Below the pieces are notes generated by a model. That model was not told the DNA's origin, made no database searches, and saw only the letters and a list, made by a program, of their open reading frames with translations. From the NCBI GenBank assembly GCA_016934935.1, contig JAFGRW010000054.1, positions 117,073 through 181,072 of the forward strand: 64,000 bases of DNA, in the 5' to 3' direction. Source of the stretch: Spirochaetota bacterium (lineage in GTDB: Bacteria; Spirochaetota; UBA4802; JAFGJZ01). The translations under genes were made by a program, and so were the position numbers. Positions 10,123 through 19,120 of the stretch are shown here, piece after piece. Numbering within the stretch: the stretch's first letter is position 1; each line of letters begins with the position of its first letter.

Positions 10123-10473
10123 TCATATATTAAGACTATCTGCTAAATTGCTAAAATATGGTAAAAATATTTTTTTATTTAAACAAGTCAAAATAATTGC
10201 AATCAAAGAAAAAAACAGATAAGATGTTAACAAAATGTATTGCAAAGTACTTATTATAAAAAAAACAAAAATATAAGTAGATGGTGTAAAAAAATCAATA
10301 AATGTCAGTATAACAGATATTAAAATAACAGAACATGATATTAAAAGAGATACTTTCGCATTTTTTTGATCTATTACAGAGCCTCTTTTCAAGTAAAGAG
10401 GAAAAAGCCAGCCAATAAACGGAAAAAAGGCTAAGGCAGAAAAAAGTTTTGCAACAGAAAAAAATGATGTCAT
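10123..10473 (-). CDS. Small membrane protein
   Basis: Hydrophobic ORF from internal Met (MTSFFSVAKLFSALAFFPFIGWLFPLYL); the upstream extension in the track is translated tRNA. Confidence 0.5.
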   Translation of the reverse strand: MTSFFSVAKLFSALAFFPFIGWLFPLYLKRGSVIDQKNAKVSLLISCSVILISVILTFIDFFTPSTYIFVFFIISTLQYILLTSYLFFSLIAIILTCLNKKIFLPYFSNLADSLNI

Positions 10474-10492
10474 TTCATAATCCGTTTTTATT

Positions 10493-10577
10493 CGGAGAGA
10501 GAGGGATTCGAACCCTCGGAACCTTTCAGTTCCACGATTTAGCAAACCGCTCCCTTCGGCCACTCGGGCATCTCTCC
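10493..10577 (-). tRNA. tRNA-Ser (anticodon GCT)
   Basis: Acceptor GGAGAGA/TCTCTCC, anticodon loop TTGCTAA, long variable arm, GGGTTCGAATCCC T-arm. Confidence 0.95.
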
Positions 10578-10586
10578 GTAAAAATT

Positions 10587-10669
10587 CGGAAGGTGAGAGA
10601 TTCGAACTCTCGGAACTTGCGTTCAACGGTTTTCAAGACCGTCACCATCGACCACTCGGACAACCTTCC
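10587..10669 (-). tRNA. tRNA-Ser (anticodon TGA)
   Basis: Acceptor GGAAGGT/ACCTTCC, anticodon stem-loop ACGGT-CTTGAAA-ACCGT, long variable arm. Confidence 0.95.
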
Positions 10670-10728
10670 GAAAGCGAATCTAATTATACCCGCATGCTTG
10701 TCAATAAAAAAAGGCAAAAAAAATATTT

Positions 10729-11427
10729 TTAAAGTGATCGTACAGCAGAAACACAGATACGTGACGTAATATCGGTTTTATAGGTTAGGTATCCAAAGAA
10801 AGAGAGCCATCGGATAATGCTGAAATCGAAAAATGAAAAAAACATAAGCTCATTTCGGTAGTTTAGATCTGTAGAAACCATATAATCGATCGCAATACTG
10901 TCTACAAAGAATGTTCTTTGTTTGCAATTAATAATTTTTTTGATAGTTGATCGATTATTTTGCATGTGTGCAGCTATTGAGGGCATTGAAGGAAAAAATT
11001 GTGACCAAGAACATTTGTTCCAGAAAGAATCAAAAAGCGTACCGTTTAACGTCTCTTTATTAAAATCCTCAATGTGATATTGATTATTAATATATTTAAT
11101 AACTCCGGATTGTTTAAGCATAATAAGCATTTGAAGAATATGGACTCTAAAAAAATCTTGTTCGATGCCCGAGTTATCAAAAAAATATTTTGAGTGTGAC
11201 ATAACAATATAATCAACAAAATCTTTAGATGTAGTCCCGTCTGCATTGCATGATGGATTGTGAGTTTTGATTTCGTCTATCAGCAAATATGCCATTTGGC
11301 AGGCTGTTGTGAGCTGTTTGTGGCCGTGTACGAGAGTATGATTGTTAAAAAATATATTTTTGCAGGATAATCTGTCCTCTTTGATAAATTGCAAACTTTT
11401 CTGTCGGTTGTATGGTTGTTGTTGCAT
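10729..11427 (-). CDS. Hypothetical protein
   Basis: 232 aa ORF with AAGGAG upstream; no recognised family. Confidence 0.55.
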   Translation of the reverse strand: MQQQPYNRQKSLQFIKEDRLSCKNIFFNNHTLVHGHKQLTTACQMAYLLIDEIKTHNPSCNADGTTSKDFVDYIVMSHSKYFFDNSGIEQDFFRVHILQMLIMLKQSGVIKYINNQYHIEDFNKETLNGTLFDSFWNKCSWSQFFPSMPSIAAHMQNNRSTIKKIINCKQRTFFVDSIAIDYMVSTDLNYRNELMFFSFFDFSIIRWLSFFGYLTYKTDITSRICVSAVRSL

Positions 11428-11469
11428 TAGGACAGGTTTCTCCTTAAAAAAAAGTCAGATTAATTGGAA

Positions 11470-11493
11470 CAACATCTCCAGTGGGAGATGTTG
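11470..11493. promoter_or_regulatory. Perfect 10-bp inverted repeat in the intergenic region upstream of two divergent genes
   Basis: CAACATCTCC-AGTG-GGAGATGTTG. Confidence 0.5.
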
Positions 11494-11597
11494 ATATAGG
11501 TTCTGTAAGCGATAAAACACATATCTATTAAAATTAATTTAAAGTCAATAAGAAAAAAAAATTTTAAAAAAAATTCTTTTATTTAGTTATATATGAT

Positions 11598-12263
11598 ATG
11601 AAAGAAAAAAAAATTTATCCAATTCAAAAATGTAAAAACGGACATAATGTCCGGGACTTATCAGATGTTGAGCTATTATCGATAGCGATAGGCGCCGGTT
11701 GTAAGGGTGAATCTGTATATTCAATAGCATCACGTATATATTACGAGCTATCAGGGCTTAGAGGAATATATGGAGCAGGTGTACACAAGCTTTCTCAAAT
11801 AAAAGGACTAGGAGAGATAAAATCGATTCGTATTCTTTCGGCTCTTGAAATGGGACGTCGTATTGTATCAAGGGAGGTTGAGACTCAAGAGTTGAATAAT
11901 CCGGAGCGTGTATGGAGAAATGTGCTTTCTGATATTACCGGGCTTGATCACGAAATATTTATAGTTATAGTTCTAAACAGTAAAAACAGGATACTTAAAA
12001 AAAGTATTGTCAGTTGTGGAACTGTATCTGAAACAATCGTGCATCCCAGAGAAGTTTTTAGAGCTGCAATAAAAGAAAACGGGTCATCAATTATTATATG
12101 TCATAATCATCCGTCTGGTAATCTTGAGCCTTCTAAAAATGACATAAACATTACTGAGAGACTAGTTAAAGCATCCAAAATTATTGGAATTGATATTCTT
12201 GACCATCTTATTGTTACGGAAGAGAGCTATTGCAGTCTTCGTGAAACCGGTTATATCGATTAG
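11598..12263 (+). CDS. radC: RadC-family JAB/MPN-domain protein
   Basis: JAMM motif HNHPSGNLEPSKND; HhH-like IKGLGEIKSIRI. Confidence 0.93.
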   Translation: MKEKKIYPIQKCKNGHNVRDLSDVELLSIAIGAGCKGESVYSIASRIYYELSGLRGIYGAGVHKLSQIKGLGEIKSIRILSALEMGRRIVSREVETQELNNPERVWRNVLSDITGLDHEIFIVIVLNSKNRILKKSIVSCGTVSETIVHPREVFRAAIKENGSSIIICHNHPSGNLEPSKNDINITERLVKASKIIGIDILDHLIVTEESYCSLRETGYID

Positions 12264-12274
12264 TATAACCGGTT
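12245..12274 (+). terminator. Hairpin overlapping the radC stop codon
   Basis: AACCGGTTATA (12245-12255) / TATAACCGGTT (12264-12274), 11-bp perfect stem; no T-tract. Confidence 0.45.
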
Positions 12275-12326
12275 CTATTGATTATAGTGGAGAACTAAAA
12301 ATAAACAAACATATTAATTGAAAAGT

Positions 12327-13574
12327 TTAGTTGGAGTCAAAATCCAAAGTAGCGAAATAGTCATCCAGAGTTTCAGCTCTGCGAATAAGCTTTACGCGTT
12401 TATCTTTTTGCATTAGCAGCTCTGCTGAACGAAGTTTTCCGTTGTAATTAAAACCCATAGCGTGTCCATGAGCTCCTGTATCGTGTATTACAACAATATC
12501 GCCTGTTTGAATTCGTGGAAGAGGGCGTTCAATTGCAAATTTATCATTGTTTTCGCATAGTGATCCGGCAATATCATAAACGTGGTCCTTTGGCTCACCT
12601 TCGCGTCCCATAACGGTAATATGGTGGTATGCTCCGTATAGTGCAGGTCGCATCAGATTGGCCATACAAGCGTCAATACCAATGTAATTGCGGTATATCT
12701 CTTTCTTGTGTATTGCTCGTGTAACCAGGTAACCGTATGGCCCAGTAATCATTCTTCCGTTTTCCATAAAAAGTTTAACGGGATTCATGGAGTTGTCGGT
12801 GATAAATTTACGGAAAAGATCCTTGATTGATGAGGCGATATGTTCAAGATTAACGATCTTGTCTTCAGGTTTATATGGTATGCCAATACCCCCGCCAATA
12901 TTTATAAATTCAATATTAATATCCAACTCATTCTTAAGTTCTACACATAGCTCAAGAAGCATTTTTGCAGTTTCAGCAAAATATACCTCGTTTAGCTCGT
13001 TAGATGCAATCATGGTGTGAAGACCAAAACGTTTAACTCCTTTTTGTTTAAGCAAACTATAGCCTTCAAAAAGCTGGTCTCTTGTAAAGCCGTATTTTGA
13101 TTCCTCAGGAGAACCAATTATAGAGTTGCCGTCTCTTAGTGGTCCAGGGTTATATCTGAAGCAGATAAGTTCTGGCAGTGATGCATGTTCTTCAAGAAAA
13201 GAAATATGTGAGATATCGTCAAGATTTATTATTGCTCCAAGTTCGATAGCGTGTCTATATTCAGAGGCAGGGGTATTGTTAGATGAGAACATAATTTCTT
13301 CGCCCACAATACCGGCTTTTTCCGCAAGAATCAACTCGGGCAGAGAGCTGCAATCTGCTCCAAGACCACATGATTTTAGAAGCGCAAGAATATGATTATT
13401 AGGAGTGGCTTTTACTGCAAAAAATTCTTTAAAACCGTAAAAAGAACCAAAAATTCTGTTCAATTTAATTGCATTGGTTTTTATAGCTTCGGCATCGTAA
13501 ATATGAAAAGGAGTGGGGTGCTTTTTGATTATTTCTTCAATTTCCTGTTTATTGAAAGGGAGTGTTTTACTCAT
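12327..13574 (-). CDS. lysA: Diaminopimelate decarboxylase (PLP, fold III)
   Basis: FFAVKATPNNHILALLKSCGLGADCSSLPEL, FINIGGGIGIPY, DTGAHGHAMGFNYNG. Confidence 0.88.
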   Translation of the reverse strand: MSKTLPFNKQEIEEIIKKHPTPFHIYDAEAIKTNAIKLNRIFGSFYGFKEFFAVKATPNNHILALLKSCGLGADCSSLPELILAEKAGIVGEEIMFSSNNTPASEYRHAIELGAIINLDDISHISFLEEHASLPELICFRYNPGPLRDGNSIIGSPEESKYGFTRDQLFEGYSLLKQKGVKRFGLHTMIASNELNEVYFAETAKMLLELCVELKNELDINIEFINIGGGIGIPYKPEDKIVNLEHIASSIKDLFRKFITDNSMNPVKLFMENGRMITGPYGYLVTRAIHKKEIYRNYIGIDACMANLMRPALYGAYHHITVMGREGEPKDHVYDIAGSLCENNDKFAIERPLPRIQTGDIVVIHDTGAHGHAMGFNYNGKLRSAELLMQKDKRVKLIRRAETLDDYFATLDFDSN

Positions 13575-13596
13575 TATTAATTTTCCTGTTGTTAAT

Positions 13597-14088
13597 TTAT
13601 TGAAAGTTATTTTGTCCACTAATCATGAAAAAAACAGTAAGACCAAGAGCTCCAGTTACAATGGCCATATCTGCAATATTGAAGGCGGGCCACATAAAAA
13701 AATCTTCAAATCCTATGTAGATAAAGTCGACAACACCTGGTTTCCCGAGAGCACGATCCAGAATGTTCCCAATTGCTCCTGAAAAGACAAGACCCATTGA
13801 AAGGCTGAAAAGGGAATTTGAAAGGCGGTTGTGCACTGTTTCGATAATATAAAAAGCAAGAAGCACAAAAAAAACCACAATCGAAAGCATCAGAAAAATA
13901 AATTGATATCCTTGAGCAATACCAAAAATACCACCTCGATTGTAAATTTTAATAATTTGGAAAAAACCACCCAAGAATTTTATCCGCTCGCCTTCAAGAA
14001 AATTCAGATCAACAAAATGCTTTGTGATAAAATCTGCACAAAGTACAACCGCAAAAATTATCAACGCATAAACGTGATTTCTCATCAT
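13597..14088 (-). CDS. lspA: Lipoprotein signal peptidase
   Basis: SGAIGNILDRALGKPGVVDFI and FNIADMAIVTG catalytic Asp motifs. Confidence 0.95.
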   Translation of the reverse strand: MMRNHVYALIIFAVVLCADFITKHFVDLNFLEGERIKFLGGFFQIIKIYNRGGIFGIAQGYQFIFLMLSIVVFFVLLAFYIIETVHNRLSNSLFSLSMGLVFSGAIGNILDRALGKPGVVDFIYIGFEDFFMWPAFNIADMAIVTGALGLTVFFMISGQNNFQ

Positions 14089-14125
14089 TTTTCTCCAAAG
14101 TACGGTTTATTCAAAACTATATCTC

Positions 14126-16894
14126 TTAACAGCTTTTAATTACAGCTGTACATCTTGAACAAAGTTCAGGATGTTCGGCGTCTTCTCCAATATTTTCAAA
14201 GTAGTTCCAACATCTGACACATTTTTTACCATCAAATCTTTCAATTTTTATCTTACAGCTATCCATTTCGTAAAAGTTACTGTCTTTATCTTGAGCAAGA
14301 GTTATCTTTGCAACCTGCAGGAAGCCTTGCATATCTTCTGCTTTTGCGTGTGCAATATTCTTGTCGTCATCCGAGTTCATTACAATAGTAACTGATGCTT
14401 CTTGAGATTTGGAGATTATTTTTTCGTTACGTGCACGTTCCAGTGCTTTGAGAAGATCTTTTTTGACTCTCACAATGACACCGAAACTCTGCTCTATTCC
14501 GCTATTGTTATATTCTTCGGGTAATGAATAGTAGTTTTGTGTATGAATGCTTCCTTCTTTACCGATAAAGTCCCATATCTCTTCGCTTGTAAAAGCTAAA
14601 ACAGGAGCAGAAAGGGTAAGCAATGTTTTAAATATTTCGTTTATTGCTGTTTGGGTAGACCTTCGTTTCTTTGCATTACGTTGTTCGATGTAAAGAATAT
14701 CTTTTGATACATCGAAATATAGTGATGATAACTCAACAGCACAAAAGTTGAGTATGCGTCTGTATACAAGATGAAATTCAAATTTTTCGTAAGAATTTAT
14801 CACTTGCTGTTGAAGTTGGTAGAGTTTGAACAAAATCCATTTATCCATATCAGCGAGTTCTTTGTAGGGTACTGTATCTTTTTCTTCATTGAAATCTGAA
14901 AGGTTTCCAATAAGAAATTTGAATGAGTTACGTATTTTCCTGTAAGAGTCGGCAACCTGTTTGAGCATGTCGTGACCTATTTTAAGATCATTACGATAAT
15001 CTTCAGATGTCACCCAGAGTCTCAGTATATCCGCGCCATATTTCTTAATAATATCTTCAGGCGGTATTACATTGCCCATTGATTTACTCATTGCTTTGCC
15101 GTTTTCATCCAGTATGAATCCATGGGTCAAAACGGTATCGTATGGAGCTCTTCCCTTTAAAGCAAGGGCAGGCCATAGAGATGATTGAAACCAGCCACGA
15201 TGCTGATCACTTCCTTCAAGATAAAGGTCAGCTGGCCAACGTAATCCTTCACGGTAAGGGCTCTCTAAAACGGCAAAGTGTGAGACTCCTGAATCGAACC
15301 AAACATCAAGTATGTCGTTTTCTTTTACAAAGGAGGTGCTTCCGCATTTACATTTTGTTCCTTCCGGTATTAGCTCGTTAATATCTTTGGTATACCATAT
15401 ATCGATACCTTCTGATTTGGCAAGTGACGAAAAATGCATAAGTGATTCGGTAGAAGTCATGTTTGCTCCACATTCAGTGCAGGAAAATGAAGGTATTGGC
15501 ACCCCCCACGAACGTTGGCGTGATAAACACCAGTCAGGGCGCTGTTCTACCATTGAACGGAACCTGGATTCTCCCCATGAAGGAACCCAGTTTGTGTCTT
15601 GAACTACCTTGGAAGCTTTTTTTCTCAGATCATGAGTGTCTATTCCCAGAAACCACTGTTCGGTTGCTCTAAAGATCAGAGGTTTTTTACAACGCCAGCA
15701 GTGAGGGTATGAGTGTTCTATCTGATTCTGCTCTATAAGTGTATTGTTGCCCTTGATTATTTCGATAACCTTGTCATTTGCATCCCAGACAAGAACACCT
15801 TTCATATCGGAATACTCATCAGTGAATCGCCCTTGGTGGTCTACAGGACAGAAAACGTCCAGTCCGTGTTGTATGCCAATATGATAGTCTTCCGCGCCAT
15901 GTCCCGGCGCAGTGTGAACAATACCAGTACCCTGTTCAAGAGTAACATGATGCCCAAAGATAACTTTCGATTCGCGTTTTATAAAAGGGTGGTGTACAAC
16001 AAGTTTTTCTATTTGAGATCTGCTGATACTGAAAGATTCAGAATGTTTTTTGCCCGTAACAGATTCAAATTGTTCAATTAATCCATCGGCCAGTAAAAGA
16101 AACTCCTCTTTAAACTTGTAAAGTGAATATGGGAAGTCAGGATGAAAACATACGGCAAGGTTCGCCGGTAAAGTCCATGGTGTAGTTGTCCATATAACTA
16201 CATGGCACTTATCAGAGTTAACTCCTTCTATGCCGATGCTGGAAGCATCAATTGCAAATTTAACGAAGATGGATTTGGAAGTGTGCATCTCATATTCTAC
16301 TTCCGCCTCGGCAAGAGCGGTTTCGCAGCTTGGGCACCAGTAGATTGGTTTTTTTCCTTTAAAGATATAGCCCTGTTCAAAAAGTTCAGCAAATTTCTGT
16401 GTTATTGTTGCTTCGTAATCTTTGGTCATTGTCTTGTATGGATTTTTATAATCTGCAAAAACACCAAGTCTTTTGAATTCGTCCCGCTGGATGTTAATAA
16501 ATTCGGTTGCGTAATCACGGCAAAGATTACGGATTGCAATCTTTTCCATATCGCGGGCTTTATCTCCTAATTTTTGTGTTACCTTGAGTTCGATAGGAAG
16601 ACCATGGCAATCCCAACCGGGAATATAGGGAGTTTTGAACCCCATCATGGTTTTGTGTTTGATTATTACGTCCTTTAATATTTTATTGAGGGCGTGCCCC
16701 ATATGAATGTGTCCGTTTGCATAAGGAGGGCCATCGTGCAGAATGAAGAGCTTGTTGTCGGATCGTTCAGAAAGAATTTTGTTATAAATATCGGCTTTCG
16801 CCCATTTTTTTAATATTTCCGGTTCACGTTGAGGCAGGTTCGCGCGCATCGGAAAGTCGGTTTCGGGTAAATTTACGGTTTTTGAATAATCCAT
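14126..16894 (-). CDS. ileS: Isoleucyl-tRNA synthetase
   Basis: HDGPPYANGHIHMGHALNKILKD, GWDCHGLPIE, KAMSKSMGNV, C-terminal CxxC zinc site. Confidence 0.97.
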   Translation of the reverse strand: MDYSKTVNLPETDFPMRANLPQREPEILKKWAKADIYNKILSERSDNKLFILHDGPPYANGHIHMGHALNKILKDVIIKHKTMMGFKTPYIPGWDCHGLPIELKVTQKLGDKARDMEKIAIRNLCRDYATEFINIQRDEFKRLGVFADYKNPYKTMTKDYEATITQKFAELFEQGYIFKGKKPIYWCPSCETALAEAEVEYEMHTSKSIFVKFAIDASSIGIEGVNSDKCHVVIWTTTPWTLPANLAVCFHPDFPYSLYKFKEEFLLLADGLIEQFESVTGKKHSESFSISRSQIEKLVVHHPFIKRESKVIFGHHVTLEQGTGIVHTAPGHGAEDYHIGIQHGLDVFCPVDHQGRFTDEYSDMKGVLVWDANDKVIEIIKGNNTLIEQNQIEHSYPHCWRCKKPLIFRATEQWFLGIDTHDLRKKASKVVQDTNWVPSWGESRFRSMVEQRPDWCLSRQRSWGVPIPSFSCTECGANMTSTESLMHFSSLAKSEGIDIWYTKDINELIPEGTKCKCGSTSFVKENDILDVWFDSGVSHFAVLESPYREGLRWPADLYLEGSDQHRGWFQSSLWPALALKGRAPYDTVLTHGFILDENGKAMSKSMGNVIPPEDIIKKYGADILRLWVTSEDYRNDLKIGHDMLKQVADSYRKIRNSFKFLIGNLSDFNEEKDTVPYKELADMDKWILFKLYQLQQQVINSYEKFEFHLVYRRILNFCAVELSSLYFDVSKDILYIEQRNAKKRRSTQTAINEIFKTLLTLSAPVLAFTSEEIWDFIGKEGSIHTQNYYSLPEEYNNSGIEQSFGVIVRVKKDLLKALERARNEKIISKSQEASVTIVMNSDDDKNIAHAKAEDMQGFLQVAKITLAQDKDSNFYEMDSCKIKIERFDGKKCVRCWNYFENIGEDAEHPELCSRCTAVIKSC

Positions 16895-17058
16895 ATGAGC
16901 CTCACATTCTGTTAAAGTTTGCATTAAAAACTTTTCTACAGGTGTTATTTGTCAACCAGTTTTTATGAGTCGCCGTCATTGAAAATTTTTTCAGGTAGTA
17001 AATATATGAAGACTATTATTGCCTGTTTTTTCCTGTTTAGGTAAGAATGAAAGGATTT

Positions 17059-17137
17059 ATAATAGGGAACTTCGAAAAATTACTATGTTCCAGAGGGCAA
17101 CCTAGTTGAAAAGTAAATTCTAGAGGTTGCCAATAGT
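17059..17137 (+). repeat. Short complete copy (R1) of TIR-bounded interspersed repeat
   Basis: Left end ATAATAGGGAACTTCGAAAAATTAC vs reverse complement of right end ACTATTGGCAACCTCTAGAATTTAC: 17/25 identity by eye; shares CCAGAGGGCA with the 28321 copy. Confidence 0.75.
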
Positions 17138-17195
17138 TGAAATTGAATTATCAAGGCGACACGTATAAAGTGTCAGCATAAAAAGGAATTGATTA

Positions 17196-17717
17196 ATGAG
17201 AAAACTAAGACATGATGAAATAGTAGCATTTCAGAAAATTCAGTCTGATAAAAATAGGCGATTTCCTGTTTCTGCTGTTTTGGAGAACATCCGCAGTTTG
17301 CATAATGTAGGTTCCATGTTCCGTACGGCTGATGGCGCAGGATTAAACAAACTTTATCTTTGCGGTTTTACTGGAGCTCCGCCTCGTCCTGAAATTGAGA
17401 AAAGTGCTTTGGGAAGCACTGATTATGTAAACTGGGAACGGCAAGAGGAGACATTAACTTTGATACGGCAACTTAAATCCATGGGTGAACAGATTGTTGT
17501 ATTTGAACATTGTGAACAGGCGAAGAGTTATAATCGGATCGAGTACCGATACCCCTGTGTGCTTGTTTTCGGAAACGAAGTGAATGGAGTATCGTCTGAA
17601 GTATGCGCTTTGGCGGACGAGACTGTGCTTATTCCAATGTATGGCAGTAAACAGTCGCTTAATGTTTCAGTATCGTTTGGTATAGGAGTTTACAATGCTA
17701 TCGCATCTTTGTCCTGA
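17196..17717 (+). CDS. SpoU/TrmH-family RNA 2'-O-methyltransferase
   Basis: ENIRSLHNVGSMFRTADGAG, VFGNEVNGVS, IPMYGSKQSLNVSVSFGIGVY SPOUT motifs. Confidence 0.92.
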   Translation: MRKLRHDEIVAFQKIQSDKNRRFPVSAVLENIRSLHNVGSMFRTADGAGLNKLYLCGFTGAPPRPEIEKSALGSTDYVNWERQEETLTLIRQLKSMGEQIVVFEHCEQAKSYNRIEYRYPCVLVFGNEVNGVSSEVCALADETVLIPMYGSKQSLNVSVSFGIGVYNAIASLS

Positions 17718-17940
17718 TTTCTGGAGCGGCTATGCCGTTTAAAATATAATAAAAAATTTTTTCGTATTCCCCGTGGGGTTTTTAGCTTGTGCTAAAAGCT
17801 TATTGTTCTGATAAGAGCAACCTGCAAGGACAAGTCCCGCTGCTCACTCGTCCAGCACCACTTTGGAAACACAAAGTGGTGCTGGACTGCTCGCATATGC
17901 GCCTGGTTATAACGTTAATTATTAGAGATTATCAATAGAC
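17716..17940 (+). repeat. Repeat copy R2 (lacks left TIR; carries extra 16-bp hairpin module)
   Basis: GCGGCTATGCCGTTTAAAATATAAT, GCTAAAAGCTTATTGTTCTGATAAGAGCAACCTGCAAGG, right end GTTAATTATTAGAGATTATCAATAGAC, all shared with other copies. Confidence 0.8.
17850..17887. repeat. Perfect 16-bp inverted repeat inside R2
   Basis: GTCCAGCACCACTTTG-GAAACA-CAAAGTGGTGCTGGAC. Confidence 0.95.
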
Positions 17941-17952
17941 AATTTACCGAAT

Positions 17953-18846
17953 TTAGAATCTTTTTGCACGTTGATGGCAATATGGATACTTGCCATTTTT
18001 TTCGTAATATCGTCTATGGTAATCTTCGGCAGGATAAAAATCTTTGGCAGGAAGTATACTGGTAATCGCGTCTATTCCATTGTTTCTTAATATATTAATT
18101 AAGGTTTCGGCAACGACTTTTTGTTTATCATCAGTATAAAAAATTGCAGACATGTATTGCTCGCCAATGTCTGGCCCCTGACCATCTTTTTGTGAGGGGT
18201 CGTGTATCTCAAAAAAAAGCTCTGCAAGTTTATTGTAGCTGATTTTTGATGGGTCGTATATGATTTCGACTGCTTCAACATGCCCTGTTTTACCCGAACA
18301 AACCTCTTCGTAGGTGGGTTTATCTGTTTTGCCACCTGTGTATCCCGGCATTGTCGAAACAACACCTTCAATATTCAGGAAATGGTATTCAATGCCCCAA
18401 AAACAGCCACCTGCAAAGATCGCCCTCTCGTAATTCTTGCTGGAATCAGATGTTTTTCCTTTAGTTATTGCCAGATTGTTATCACTTATCTCTTTCAGTG
18501 GAATAAACTTCATGGATATTGAATTTACACAATGCCTTACGTTTTTGCTGGTAAAGCCCTCCCCTTTAAAGATATGTCCAAGATGCCCACCGCAATTAGC
18601 ACATACTATTTCAGTTCGCATGCCATCTTTGTCAGCAATTTCCTGGACTGCGCCTTCTATTTGATCGTCAAAGGAGGGCCAGCCACAGTCTGATTTGAAT
18701 TTTGCCGTTGATTGGTATAATGGATTATCACATTGTTTGCAAACATATATTCCTGGTTCATTAAGATATGTATATTCACCTGTAAACGGAGGCTCTGTTC
18801 CTTTTCCAATTATAACATACTTTTCAGCTTCGGTCAGTTTTTTCAT
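17953..18846 (-). CDS. msrAB: Bifunctional peptide methionine sulfoxide reductase (MsrB-MsrA fusion)
   Basis: N-terminal MsrB (CKQCDNPLY, CGWPSFDD, CANCGGHLGHIF) then MsrA (AIFAGGCFWGIEYHF, GYTGGKTDKPTYEEVCSGKTGHVE); start taken at MKKLTE rather than the track Met inside a repeat. Confidence 0.93.
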   Translation of the reverse strand: MKKLTEAEKYVIIGKGTEPPFTGEYTYLNEPGIYVCKQCDNPLYQSTAKFKSDCGWPSFDDQIEGAVQEIADKDGMRTEIVCANCGGHLGHIFKGEGFTSKNVRHCVNSISMKFIPLKEISDNNLAITKGKTSDSSKNYERAIFAGGCFWGIEYHFLNIEGVVSTMPGYTGGKTDKPTYEEVCSGKTGHVEAVEIIYDPSKISYNKLAELFFEIHDPSQKDGQGPDIGEQYMSAIFYTDDKQKVVAETLINILRNNGIDAITSILPAKDFYPAEDYHRRYYEKNGKYPYCHQRAKRF

Positions 18847-18856
18847 TTTGTACATC

Positions 18857-18910
18857 CCTTTAAGCGGCATAGCCGTTCCTAAAATGGTAATTTTAGAAGT
18901 TTCCTGTTAG
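18857..18910 (-). repeat. Repeat fragment R5 (left TIR + CGGCTATGCCG module), upstream of msrBA
   Basis: Reverse complement CTAACAGGAAACTTCTAAAATTACCATTTTAGGAACGGCTATGCCGCTTAAAGG aligns with 57636-57689. Confidence 0.75.
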
Positions 18911-19120
18911 TACTTAGCCTGGTATTCTTTTGTGTGTAATACAGGGATTAAGTTACAAAAAGGCAATGGGGTAAAGGTGACAATTTATAATGAATAAACT
19001 GGAAAGGATTTAATATTACAAACAAAGTTTTAATGCTGAATATTGCGATATTAATTATAAAATTAAAAATATCAATGAATTACATGACGGGTTCTGTGAT
19101 AAAGGAATATAATTTACAAA

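Noticed and set aside
10449-10769. ORFs over the two tRNA-Ser genes (10449-10769 +, 10526-10717 -, N-terminus of 10123-10626 -)
   Set aside because: They translate tRNA sequence; not credible coding regions.
15142-16570. Plus-strand ORFs antisense to ileS
   Set aside because: Shadow ORFs opposite a strongly conserved coding sequence; no RBS or recognisable family.
17840-17915. Possible integron attC site (strong hairpin with CGCCTGGTTATAACG nearby)
   Set aside because: No properly spaced R'/R'' core sites matching GTTRRRY/RYYYAAC, no integrase, and the hairpin is nested in the R2 repeat.
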